Shown here: in pieces, positions 1 through 5,524 of the stretch
Numbering within the stretch: the first letter of the stretch is position 1
Layout: each line of letters begins with the position of its first letter
From: Gemmatimonadota bacterium
GTDB taxonomy: Bacteria; Latescibacterota; UBA2968; UBA8231
Direction: 5' to 3'
DNA length: 7,439 nucleotides
Assembly: GCA_009845645.1 (NCBI GenBank)
Contig: VXZF01000113.1
Span: forward strand, 1-7,439
Translations under genes and position numbers: made by a program
Notes under the pieces: generated by a model
The model's database searches: none
What the model saw: the letters and a program-made list of their open reading frames with translations, nothing else
Told to the model about the DNA's origin: nothing

Positions 1-869
1 GCGGCGACGAAATCCTCAATCATCGGCAGATCGAACAGCTTCTCCTGCAGCGGCTCCACCTCAATCCTCTCAGTTCCATCGGGCAACTCCAGAATCAGGT
101 GATCCGTCGTCAACTCCAGCGGGTCGATCAGTATCCTGCCGCCATCGCCGTCGATCTGGGCAAAGTCGCGACGCGGTGGCGAGGTCAGAATAGTCGAGTG
201 CATGCCGATCCCACCACCCTCGAAGCGCACGATCAGGGCGTCGGTGTCATCGACGGGCCAGTCGTGGTCAACCGCGTCGACCACGGCGCTCACCGACTGC
301 GGCCGGCCGCCGAAGTTCAACAGCACTTCGATGCGGTGAGACGCCATTTCCATCAGGGCGCCGCCGATGCCCGGTTCGATCCGCCAATCCCCCGCTTCCG
401 GATCCCAGCGCCCGCTGTAATGGGTGCGCGCGAAAACGACCCGGCCGATGCGGCCCGCAGCGATCAACCGCTTGGCCGCGACCACTTGCGGACAGGTGCG
501 GCGGCGATAGGCAACCGCCAGGGTCACGCCGTGAGCCTGGCACGCAGCGATCATTTCGCGACACTCGGCGGCGTTTCTCGCCATCGGCTTCTCGCACAGT
601 ACGTGCTTTCCGTGCTCCGCCGCCAAGCAGGTGTAGTCGCAATGGGTATCGGTCGGCGTCGACACGATGACAGCCTCCACCCGGTCGTCGCGCACCAACT
701 CCGCCGCCGAGCCGTACGCGCGCGGGCCATTGAATCGCGCCGCGAATGCCTTAGCGGCCTCGAGGTCGCGACGGCAGACGGCGACGAGGTCGGTCCGTTC
801 CGAAGCCAACAGGCTCGGCCCGAACGAATTCTCGGCTATGGAGCCGCAGCCAATGATGCCAAATTTCAC
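1..869 (-). CDS. Gfo/Idh/MocA family NAD(P)-dependent oxidoreductase (C-terminus cut by window edge)
   Basis: Cytoplasmic dehydrogenase of the Gfo/Idh/MocA family, which typically oxidises or reduces sugars, inositols and related polyols with NAD(P). I see 289 residues; the last few dozen of a usual 330-380 residue protein lie past the left edge. The N-terminus is a Rossmann fold with the dinucleotide-binding pattern G7-C-G9-S-I-A12. STPTDTH (70-76) and CEKPMA (92-97) follow, with the family's catalytic Lys at K94. The second-domain motif GGALMEMASH (169-178) ends in the conserved His178, but has E174 where the family usually has Asp. The start is GTG at 869, chosen because AAGGA sits 7 bases upstream and the protein begins directly at the Rossmann strand. 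It is the fourth and last visible gene of the left block, 50 bases after the serine hydrolase. The family call is firm; the substrate is unknown. Confidence 0.93.
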   Translation of the reverse strand, partial: MKFGIIGCGSIAENSFGPSLLASERTDLVAVCRRDLEAAKAFAARFNGPRAYGSAAELVRDDRVEAVIVSTPTDTHCDYTCLAAEHGKHVLCEKPMARNAAECREMIAACQAHGVTLAVAYRRRTCPQVVAAKRLIAAGRIGRVVFARTHYSGRWDPEAGDWRIEPGIGGALMEMASHRIEVLLNFGGRPQSVSAVVDAVDHDWPVDDTDALIVRFEGGGIGMHSTILTSPPRRDFAQIDGDGGRILIDPLELTTDHLILELPDGTERIEVEPLQEKLFDLPMIEDFVA

Positions 870-876
870 GGTGAAG

Positions 877-881
877 TCCTT
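877..881 (-). promoter_or_regulatory. Ribosome-binding site fixing a GTG start
   Basis: Read on the minus strand this is AAGGA, 7 bases before the GTG at 869. No in-frame ATG gives a complete Rossmann strand, so this site decides the start of the Gfo/Idh/MocA gene. Confidence 0.7.
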
Positions 882-898
882 TCCCGGCGAGGCGGAGG

Positions 899-914
899 CC
901 CGTCTCCCCGTCTC
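899..914. repeat. 8-base tandem duplication in the intergenic spacer
   Basis: CCCGTCTC occurs twice head to tail (899-906 and 907-914) in the 50-base spacer between the serine hydrolase stop and the Gfo/Idh/MocA start. It is probably replication slippage; I see no function. The rest of the spacer holds only the ribosome-binding site. Confidence 0.5.
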
Positions 915-919
915 ATGGT

Positions 920-2419
920 TCAGCGCTCAACTCCCTCGCCCATCTGCGCCGTGGCGGTCAACTCTTCCCACTTCGTCTCTCCAAAGCCGACGTTGTACTC
1001 CATGTTGAAGAGCAGCCGATCTTCGGCGAAGCGGAAAGTCAGCAGGGGGCGGAAGGGCGTCTCGTAGAAGCAGAGCCTCGCGTTGTAGGTGCCGTCCGCG
1101 CTCCATGCGCCGCTGGCGGCGATCGGTTGAGAATGGTCGCTGTCGAATGAGGTGCTGCCCTCCACCCAAGCCCCGTGGCCGATGCGGATCGGGTGCTCGA
1201 CGCCAGACGCGTCCTCGACGGTCACCAGCGTTTCCTCCTCGCCGAAAGCAAAGGTAACCGCCCGCAGGTCGCGCTCGTTGGACGCAAACACAAACCTCCG
1301 CCCCGAATGTTTGCTGGCCAGCGCAGAGGTGGACAATCCTTCTTGCGGCGCGAGGGACAGGCCCCTCAACCGCTTGGCCAGCGGGCCGTTATCGGCCGGC
1401 GGCAGGGCTTCATGCTCCATCGCCGGCAGCAGGTGATCCCAGACCAGATCAAGCACCTGCTGCATGTCGCTCACGCTGGCGGTGATGGCCACCACTGCGT
1501 CCTGGTCGGGCATGACGATGCAGTACTGGCCGAAGGCGCCGTCGCCCCGGTAGGCATTGTGCCGACAGCGCCAGAACTGGTAGCCGTAACCCTGGTCCCA
1601 GTCGCTGTCGGGGTCGCTGCCATTGGAGGTCTGCAGGGCGGTGGCCTCCGCCACCCACCACTCCGGGAGCAGTTGCCGGTCATCCCACATCCCCCGCTGT
1701 AGCAGCAACTGGCCGAAGCGGGCGATATCCTCGGTGCGAATTCTCAGTCCCCAGCCACCGACGTTGTAGCCCTCGCCATCGCTCTGCCAGGTGGCGCCCT
1801 CAATCCCCAAGGGCGCGAAGAGCCTCGGTGTCAGGTAGTCGATCAGGGTCCCGCCCGTCAGCCGCTGAACCATCAAGCCGGCCATGTAGGTGGCTCCCGT
1901 GTTATAGACGAAGTGGGTCCCGGGCTTGAGGCCCACCGGCACGGCGAGAAAGGACTCAGCCCAAGTGTCCCGCTCGGTTGACCAGAAGGCGTCGGCCTGC
2001 TCCTTCAGGTGACCGGTGTTCATGCGCAGCAGATCCCGCACGCGCATCGCCGCAAGGTTTTCGTCCGGCTCGGCAGGGGCTTCCTCGGGAAAGTGGTCGA
2101 GGACCAAGTCGTCGAGGCTCATCAGCCCTTCCTCGACCGCCAGACCCACCGCTGTGGAGGTGAAGCTCTTGCTCAGAGAGTAGAGGCGATGGGGGCTGTC
2201 GGGGTTGTAGGGGTACCACCAGCCCTCGGCCACCACTTTCCCTCCGCGCAGCAGCATGAAGCTGTGCAGGGCATCGATCGAATCCTCGGCCGCATCGACG
2301 AAGCCGAGAATGGCCTGACTGGAGATGCCCTGAGCCTCGGGGGTACTGCGCTCAAGGGCGGCGACTGGCTGGTTGGCGTAGAGCATCAGCATAAATAGCA
2401 GGAGAAAGGCGCGAAACAT
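920..2419 (-). CDS. Exported serine hydrolase, class C beta-lactamase fold (PF00144), with C-terminal beta domain
   Basis: A 499-residue serine hydrolase of the beta-lactamase/penicillin-binding/esterase superfamily, acting outside the cytoplasm. Residues 1-20 form a signal peptide: a short basic start, a Leu/Met-rich core, and a likely cut near PVA-A. The nucleophile motif SLSK is at 81-84, inside LYSLSKSFTS. The second motif is Y172-N173-T174 in FVYNTGATY. A glycine-rich GDGAFGQ segment at 292-298 sits where the third active-site strand is expected, without the classical K-T-G. Residues from about 365 form an extra beta-rich domain (for example PIAASGAWSADGTY and NMEYNVGFGETKWEEL), a C-terminal extension I recognise from other serine hydrolases of this type. 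The start is ATG 2419, with AGGA 8 bases upstream. It lies 54 bases after the CMD gene and 50 before the dehydrogenase. Esterase, amidase or peptidase activity is possible; antibiotic resistance is not implied. Confidence 0.9.
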   Translation of the reverse strand: MFRAFLLLFMLMLYANQPVAALERSTPEAQGISSQAILGFVDAAEDSIDALHSFMLLRGGKVVAEGWWYPYNPDSPHRLYSLSKSFTSTAVGLAVEEGLMSLDDLVLDHFPEEAPAEPDENLAAMRVRDLLRMNTGHLKEQADAFWSTERDTWAESFLAVPVGLKPGTHFVYNTGATYMAGLMVQRLTGGTLIDYLTPRLFAPLGIEGATWQSDGEGYNVGGWGLRIRTEDIARFGQLLLQRGMWDDRQLLPEWWVAEATALQTSNGSDPDSDWDQGYGYQFWRCRHNAYRGDGAFGQYCIVMPDQDAVVAITASVSDMQQVLDLVWDHLLPAMEHEALPPADNGPLAKRLRGLSLAPQEGLSTSALASKHSGRRFVFASNERDLRAVTFAFGEEETLVTVEDASGVEHPIRIGHGAWVEGSTSFDSDHSQPIAASGAWSADGTYNARLCFYETPFRPLLTFRFAEDRLLFNMEYNVGFGETKWEELTATAQMGEGVER

Positions 2420-2427
2420 GAGCAAAA

Positions 2428-2431
2428 TCCT
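2428..2431 (-). promoter_or_regulatory. Ribosome-binding site fixing the serine hydrolase start
   Basis: AGGA on the minus strand, 8 bases before ATG 2419. It supports this start over the TTG at 2473, which would place 18 hydrophilic residues ahead of the signal peptide. Confidence 0.6.
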
Positions 2432-2473
2432 GGAAAGAGTTGGTGGTCTATTAGAGAATGGATCGACATCCAA

Positions 2474-2842
2474 CTATTGGTTATGTCCTTGAAGAACGGT
2501 CAGTGCATCCCACGTCGCCGGAAATCCTCCGAAGGCGCTCATCTGCAACACGACCTCCTCAATCTCCGTCTTTGTGGCTCCACAACCAAGGGCTCGGTCG
2601 ATGTGAACAGCAAGCTGTTCCGGCCTACCGAGAACCGTCAAGGCCGCGATCGTGCACAGCAGACGGGTCTTGATATCCAGCCCCGTCCGTCCGTACAGGT
2701 CGTGCATCACGTGCGTCATCACGAGTCGCTCAAACTCTGGATGAAGTGTGCGCATCTTCTTGGCAGAGGCCTCTGCAGCAGCTTCTCCGAGCATCGTCGA
2801 GAGAATACTGCGCCCTGCTTCGTAGCGTTCACTTTCAGTCAT
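2474..2842 (-). CDS. Carboxymuconolactone decarboxylase (CMD/PcaC-like) family protein
   Basis: A 122-residue, all-helical cytoplasmic protein of the CMD family, close to the 125-130 residues usual for gamma-carboxymuconolactone decarboxylase (PcaC). The core reads TRLLCTIAALTVLGR (59-73), then QLAVH with His80, then GCGATKTEIEEVVLQ (86-100) and FGGFPATWDAL (104-114), the classic order for this family. The cysteines C63 and C87 are far apart and there is no CxxC pair, so an AhpD-type peroxidase or disulfide reductase role is unlikely. The start is ATG 2842 behind a strong GGGGAGG. The reading frame stays open upstream to 2983, but that extension lacks a ribosome-binding site and any family similarity. 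It lies between the PhyH dioxygenase (82 bases upstream) and the serine hydrolase (54 bases downstream). With no other protocatechuate-pathway gene in view, I do not call it pcaC; the substrate is unknown. Confidence 0.88.
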   Translation of the reverse strand: MTESERYEAGRSILSTMLGEAAAEASAKKMRTLHPEFERLVMTHVMHDLYGRTGLDIKTRLLCTIAALTVLGRPEQLAVHIDRALGCGATKTEIEEVVLQMSAFGGFPATWDALTVLQGHNQ

Positions 2843-2846
2843 ACAT

Positions 2847-2853
2847 CCTCCCC
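2847..2853 (-). promoter_or_regulatory. Strong ribosome-binding site for the CMD gene
   Basis: GGGGAGG on the minus strand, ending 4 bases before ATG 2842. It decides the start against the longer open frame. An out-of-frame ATG inside GGATGT is followed at once by a stop in its own frame. Confidence 0.75.
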
Positions 2854-2924
2854 TGATCGGTTGCACTCTCGCTGGGTCTTTCGGGCATGTGCTGTGGTAG
2901 GGGGCCAGAGGGCGGAATCTGACC

Positions 2925-3752
2925 TCAGCCGTAGGCACCCTTCTCGTGGCGGCCGAGCAAACGCTGTAGACGGGGCGAGGCACCCTCCATCACGTGCGGC
3001 GGCATGCGGTAGTCGATAAAGGGGTAGAAGCGCTGGGAGATAAAGCGCTTGCTGTACGTGACGCCGGCCATAAAGCGAGTGCGATCCGAGGCATTGGGAG
3101 CACCTCGGTGCCAGATCTGGTTGTTGAACATATAAGCGTCGCCAGCCCGGGCGAATAAGGAAATCGGTCCAGTCCCGCAAAATGTGGGCTTGTCTTGCTC
3201 GGCGGGCCTGCGGCCAGCGCGATGGCTGCCAGGCACGACCTGCGTGGGGCCGTATTCAATGCTCTCTACATCGCTGACCGGGGTGAAGATCTGCAGCACA
3301 AAGCAGGGCATGGTAATGCACGGGTCGTGCTGTTCCACCTCATCGGGTAGGGGAAAGTGGATCAAATCGTCGAGGTGCCAGCCGCCGGGGCCGTCGGGTA
3401 CTTTGCTGGAGTCGGGCTCGGTGTACAGGGCGTTTTGCGACATGAGGTGGCAGTTGTCGCCCAAGATGGCTTCGGCTAAGCTGACAAACGGCTCGCGAAC
3501 TACCAAGTCGCGGAATGCCTCGCTATATTCGAACATGCGCATGAGGCTGATGCCGCGGATGTGATCGCCTGCTTCGTCGTTTAGGATGCGGGGATCGGCG
3601 ACTTTGCGCGCCATGGCCTCGCGCAGGGCCTCGACCTCGTCGCCTGCGAGGACGGGCCCCAAGCGATAGTAGCCGTCGCGGTTGAACTGCTCGATGATGC
3701 GCTGGGTTTCTTCCGGCGAGTACGGCCGGCCTTCTGCAATGGGACTGGACAT
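2925..3752 (-). CDS. Phytanoyl-CoA dioxygenase (PhyH) family Fe(II)/2-oxoglutarate oxygenase
   Basis: A 275-residue non-haem iron oxygenase of the PhyH family, full length. Such enzymes hydroxylate a small organic substrate using O2 and 2-oxoglutarate. The double-stranded beta-helix carries the iron triad H126-x-D128 (GGWHLDDL) and the distal His215 (QIWHRGAPN). R226 (SDRTRFMAG) lies 11 residues further and is the expected 2-oxoglutarate carboxylate ligand. GPTQVVPGSHRAG (168-180) is also typical of the family. The N-terminus (SPEETQRIIEQFNRDGYYRL) is the usual PhyH opening helix. There is no signal peptide, so it should be cytoplasmic. The start is the only Met before residue 47. Unlike its neighbours it has no clear Shine-Dalgarno sequence. 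It is the first gene of the left block, behind the divergent spacer with a candidate promoter. The substrate is unknown; this family is greatly expanded in several uncultured lineages. Confidence 0.92.
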   Translation of the reverse strand: MSSPIAEGRPYSPEETQRIIEQFNRDGYYRLGPVLAGDEVEALREAMARKVADPRILNDEAGDHIRGISLMRMFEYSEAFRDLVVREPFVSLAEAILGDNCHLMSQNALYTEPDSSKVPDGPGGWHLDDLIHFPLPDEVEQHDPCITMPCFVLQIFTPVSDVESIEYGPTQVVPGSHRAGRRPAEQDKPTFCGTGPISLFARAGDAYMFNNQIWHRGAPNASDRTRFMAGVTYSKRFISQRFYPFIDYRMPPHVMEGASPRLQRLLGRHEKGAYG

Positions 3753-3791
3753 GGGATTTTAGCTGGGCAAGAGGGTGGACAGGTCGGCTGC

Positions 3792-3820
3792 AAAATAGTG
3801 CACGACCTTGCCAACGCCAA
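3792..3820 (-). promoter_or_regulatory. Candidate sigma-70-type promoter for the PhyH-led block
   Basis: On the minus strand, TTGGCG (3820-3815) and TATTTT (3797-3792) are separated by exactly 17 bases, each matching 4 of 6 consensus positions. Transcription would begin near 3785 and give a leader of about 30 bases. Found by eye; such matches arise by chance. Confidence 0.3.
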
Positions 3821-3827
3821 ATCAACA

Positions 3828-3842
3828 CAAGAACAAATCTTG
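3828..3842. repeat. Short inverted repeat in the divergent spacer
   Basis: CAAGA (3828-3832) and TCTTG (3838-3842) are perfect inverted arms around a 5-base AT-rich centre. It lies just upstream of the plus-strand ribosome-binding site and beside the candidate promoters. It could be an operator half-site pair or a small leader hairpin, but 5-base arms are also expected by chance. Confidence 0.25.
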
Positions 3843-3855
3843 CGTCAGGCGCTGC

Positions 3856-3863
3856 AAAGGAGG
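3856..3863 (+). promoter_or_regulatory. Strong ribosome-binding site for the propeller gene
   Basis: AAAGGAGG, 5 bases before ATG 3869: a near-perfect Shine-Dalgarno sequence. It fixes the start at the signal-peptide Met. Confidence 0.8.
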
Positions 3864-3868
3864 CTCCT

Positions 3869-5125
3869 ATGAAAGGACGAGTCGCATGGCTATGGCTAGC
3901 CGCCATCTGCCTAACGGGCAATGTCGTTGGGGTCTCGGGGCAAGGAATCGACGTGCACCTATCTAAAATCGACGCAGGGGTAGCTTGGGTTAGTTCGTAC
4001 TGGGGCTACAACGCCCCCAAACTAGTGTACGATGGCGAGAGCTATTACACGGTCGCTCTGTGGGGGTCTGAGCAGGCCACCGCACAAGGGGCGCTCTACC
4101 AATTGCGCGACGGGCAGTGGCGCCGGGGCTACGAGTGGGACGGTTTGAACTACCAGCCGGGCATGGTATTGCTCGACGAGCAACGGCGGCTACTCCTGAT
4201 CTATCCAAAGATCAACGCAAAGCCAGTCATTCTGCGGTCCACGGCACCGGGACAGATCGATCAGTTCGAGCAACTCGAAGTGCCGGACGCTATTGGCAAG
4301 GCCGGGTACATGGGCGCTGGCATTTACGACGAGCGCCTAGTCATCGGCTATATCGGCGATCCAGCGACCTATACCTTCAAGACGGCCATGCTCGATTTGC
4401 GCACCGGCACTTGGGACGGCCCCTACGTCCTCGCTCCGGCGCAAAGAACAGAGGTACCGTGGACGACTTGGCTCTACCCGGTCATTCAGCCAGATGAGAC
4501 GGGTTATCACTTGCTGGTGAGCAATCAGCCCGACCCCAGAGCGCTCTACAACCGCATCCTCTACATGCACTTGCCGTACGGCGATCCCGGTCAAGTCGCG
4601 CCCGAGGTCGTAGTCGAGATCGCGCCCGAAGGCGATTTTATCGCTTTCGGCGAGGCCATGTGGCGCGACTTAGATGGCTATATTTACGTCACCGGACAGT
4701 ACCAATCCCCCGGACAGACCAATCAACTCTTCGTCTTTGTCCGCGACCCACATACGGGCGCGTGGACCCGCCAAGCGCTGAGCAATGCGCAGGTGGCTGC
4801 GGCCTACCAAAGACCCGGTGGAAACCGTGCTGTGTGGATAGCCAGCACGTACGGGTCCGACTTGCGGCTCTATAGATCGGACGATCGCGGGAGTAGCTGG
4901 CAGGAGGAGCCGCTGGTCGATTTGGCCAGCTACGGCCTAGTCTCCAGTTTCTTCCTTCACGGCATTTCCCCGGCCAGCGGCAGCCTGATGCCGAGCTTGC
5001 CCACTGCGGTATTCAGCGCCGGGCCTCACCCCAACTACGAACTGTGGTTCGTCCAGTTCGACATTGCCGAGCCACTTCAACCAACTCGCAGTCGCACGCC
5101 CCCCTCTACTAACTCCAGGTCGTAG
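3869..5125 (+). CDS. Secreted sialidase/BNR-like beta-propeller protein of unknown function
   Basis: A 418-residue protein with an N-terminal signal peptide (residues 1 to about 24: basic KGR, a Trp/Leu/Ala core, likely cut after GVSG). It has no lipobox and no later membrane segment, so it should be periplasmic or secreted. The body is repetitive in style, rich in beta strands and Trp/Tyr/Gly. Several segments have blade-like patterns (APKLVYDGESYYTVALWG, GYIYVTGQYQSPG, NRAVWIASTYGSDLRLYRS). One clear Asp-box is present: S337-x-D339-x-G341-x-x-W344, as in sialidase-like propellers. I see no sialidase catalytic set, so I do not call it an enzyme; glycan binding is possible. It is the only plus-strand gene, divergent from the PhyH block and convergent with the Rieske gene. 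Its last 16 codons lie antisense to that gene and encode a polar tail (LQPTRSRTPPSTNSRS) that looks added on after the last strand. Confidence 0.8.
   Translation: MKGRVAWLWLAAICLTGNVVGVSGQGIDVHLSKIDAGVAWVSSYWGYNAPKLVYDGESYYTVALWGSEQATAQGALYQLRDGQWRRGYEWDGLNYQPGMVLLDEQRRLLLIYPKINAKPVILRSTAPGQIDQFEQLEVPDAIGKAGYMGAGIYDERLVIGYIGDPATYTFKTAMLDLRTGTWDGPYVLAPAQRTEVPWTTWLYPVIQPDETGYHLLVSNQPDPRALYNRILYMHLPYGDPGQVAPEVVVEIAPEGDFIAFGEAMWRDLDGYIYVTGQYQSPGQTNQLFVFVRDPHTGAWTRQALSNAQVAAAYQRPGGNRAVWIASTYGSDLRLYRSDDRGSSWQEEPLVDLASYGLVSSFFLHGISPASGSLMPSLPTAVFSAGPHPNYELWFVQFDIAEPLQPTRSRTPPSTNSRS
5038..5060 (-). terminator. Stem-loop just downstream of the Rieske stop (weak terminator candidate)
   Basis: CGAACTG (5038-5044) pairs perfectly with CAGTTCG (5054-5060) around a 9-base loop. 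On the minus strand it starts 16 bases after the Rieske stop, inside the opposing propeller gene. No T-run follows, so it is not a classical Rho-independent terminator. Confidence 0.2.
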
Positions 5126-5514
5126 CGATTGAGGGGATTTTGCGCCGGCCCTCGGGTGGGCTCTCCCGCCCGATTAAAGGTCGATCCATGGCAAGGACAA
5201 ATTAAAAAATGCTCTCTGGGGCGCACTTGACACCCCTGATGCGGACAAGTGGCCCCCAGAGCTTGCAAGGGCGGTTCCCCACCGCGCAACAAGACGATGG
5301 CTTCGGGCAAGTCAGAGCCTTGCAGGAGCCCGGCGTTGCCCTTTCTAAACAATTCGTTTAACTGATTGTCCGACAAAAAAACAGCCCCATCTCTTACCAC
5401 TGCATAGTGCACGGGCACAGTAGCGCATCCGAGCAGGGAGTGGCCGGCCAAGCAAACTCCGCCCAAGTGGGCTAAGAAACTGCGCCGCGGCATTTTTTCG
5501 GCCCCGTTCTCCAC
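5077..5514 (-). CDS. Rieske [2Fe-2S] protein with Tat-type lipoprotein signal
   Basis: A 145-residue Rieske iron-sulfur protein, expected to carry single electrons on the periplasmic side. The N-terminus has a twin-arginine motif (MPRRSFL, R10-R11), a hydrophobic stretch and a lipobox-like LLGC with C30. This suggests Tat export with the cluster already inserted, followed by lipid anchoring. The cluster motifs are CPHQGC (90-95) and CPCHGS (106-111): ligands C90, H92, C106 and H109, with C95 and C108 placed for the usual disulfide. RGPAQNPLNRYDLEL (121-135) matches the Gly-Pro loop after the cluster. GTG at 5514 is chosen because AGGAGG lies 4 bases upstream; an ATG at 5493 (residue 8) has none but would keep the Tat motif. 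It is the last gene of the right block, 8 bases after the porin, and overlaps the propeller gene by 49 bases. It could serve an oxidase, a bc-type complex or the di-haem protein encoded upstream. Confidence 0.92.
   Translation of the reverse strand: MENGAEKMPRRSFLAHLGGVCLAGHSLLGCATVPVHYAVVRDGAVFLSDNQLNELFRKGNAGLLQGSDLPEAIVLLRGGEPPLQALGATCPHQGCQVRPREHFLICPCHGSTFNRAGEPTRGPAQNPLNRYDLELVEGGVRLRVG
5152..5173 (+). terminator. GC-rich stem-loop just after the propeller stop (terminator candidate inside the Rieske gene)
   Basis: TCGGGTGGG (5152-5160) and CCCGCCCGA (5165-5173) form a 9-base-pair stem with one U-G wobble in the plus-strand RNA and a 4-base CTCT loop, 26 bases after the propeller stop. 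TTAAA follows rather than a T-run, so termination is only possible. The same bases encode the Gly-Pro loop region of the Rieske protein, so the symmetry may be a coding by-product. Confidence 0.3.
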
Positions 5515-5518
5515 AACA

Positions 5519-5524
5519 CCTCCT
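5519..5524 (-). promoter_or_regulatory. Ribosome-binding site of the Rieske gene, overlapping the porin stop
   Basis: AGGAGG on the minus strand shares bases with the porin TAG stop (5525-5523), giving TAGGAGG, and lies 4 bases before GTG 5514. Ribosomes ending the porin stop on top of this site, an arrangement typical of translational coupling. Confidence 0.75.

Larger units (their letters stand above)
3753..3868. promoter_or_regulatory. Divergent intergenic region between the PhyH and propeller genes
   Basis: This is the only divergent spacer in the window and must hold promoters for both sides. It is AT-richer than the coding DNA around it. The minus-strand promoter candidate is listed separately. 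On the plus strand the best I can find is TTGCCA (3808-3813) with AACAAA (3832-3837) at 18-base spacing, a weak match that overlaps the minus-strand -35 box. Confidence 0.55.

Noticed and set aside
99..1067. Plus-strand open frame of 322 codons
   Set aside because: It lies antisense to the Gfo/Idh/MocA gene. Its translation is rich in Arg, Ala and His without motifs, typical of an open frame opposite GC-rich coding DNA, and it has no ribosome-binding site.
1175..2398. Plus-strand open frames at 1175-1702 and 2009-2398
   Set aside because: Both are antisense shadows of the serine hydrolase gene, with low-complexity translations and no recognisable domain.
2420..2473. 18-residue N-terminal extension of the serine hydrolase from TTG 2473
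   Set aside because: It would bury the signal peptide behind a polar stretch. ATG 2419 has its own AGGA site.
2843..2983. 47-residue N-terminal extension of the CMD protein
   Set aside because: It has no ribosome-binding site and no family similarity, and it overlaps the PhyH 3' end. ATG 2842 has a strong GGGGAGG.
2477..3019. Plus-strand open frame of 180 codons
   Set aside because: It is antisense to the CMD gene and the end of the PhyH gene, and its product resembles no family.
3858..3868. Palindrome AGGAGGCTCCT covering the propeller ribosome-binding site
   Set aside because: It has a single-base centre, so it cannot fold into a stable hairpin; a reduced 3-pair stem is too weak to control translation.
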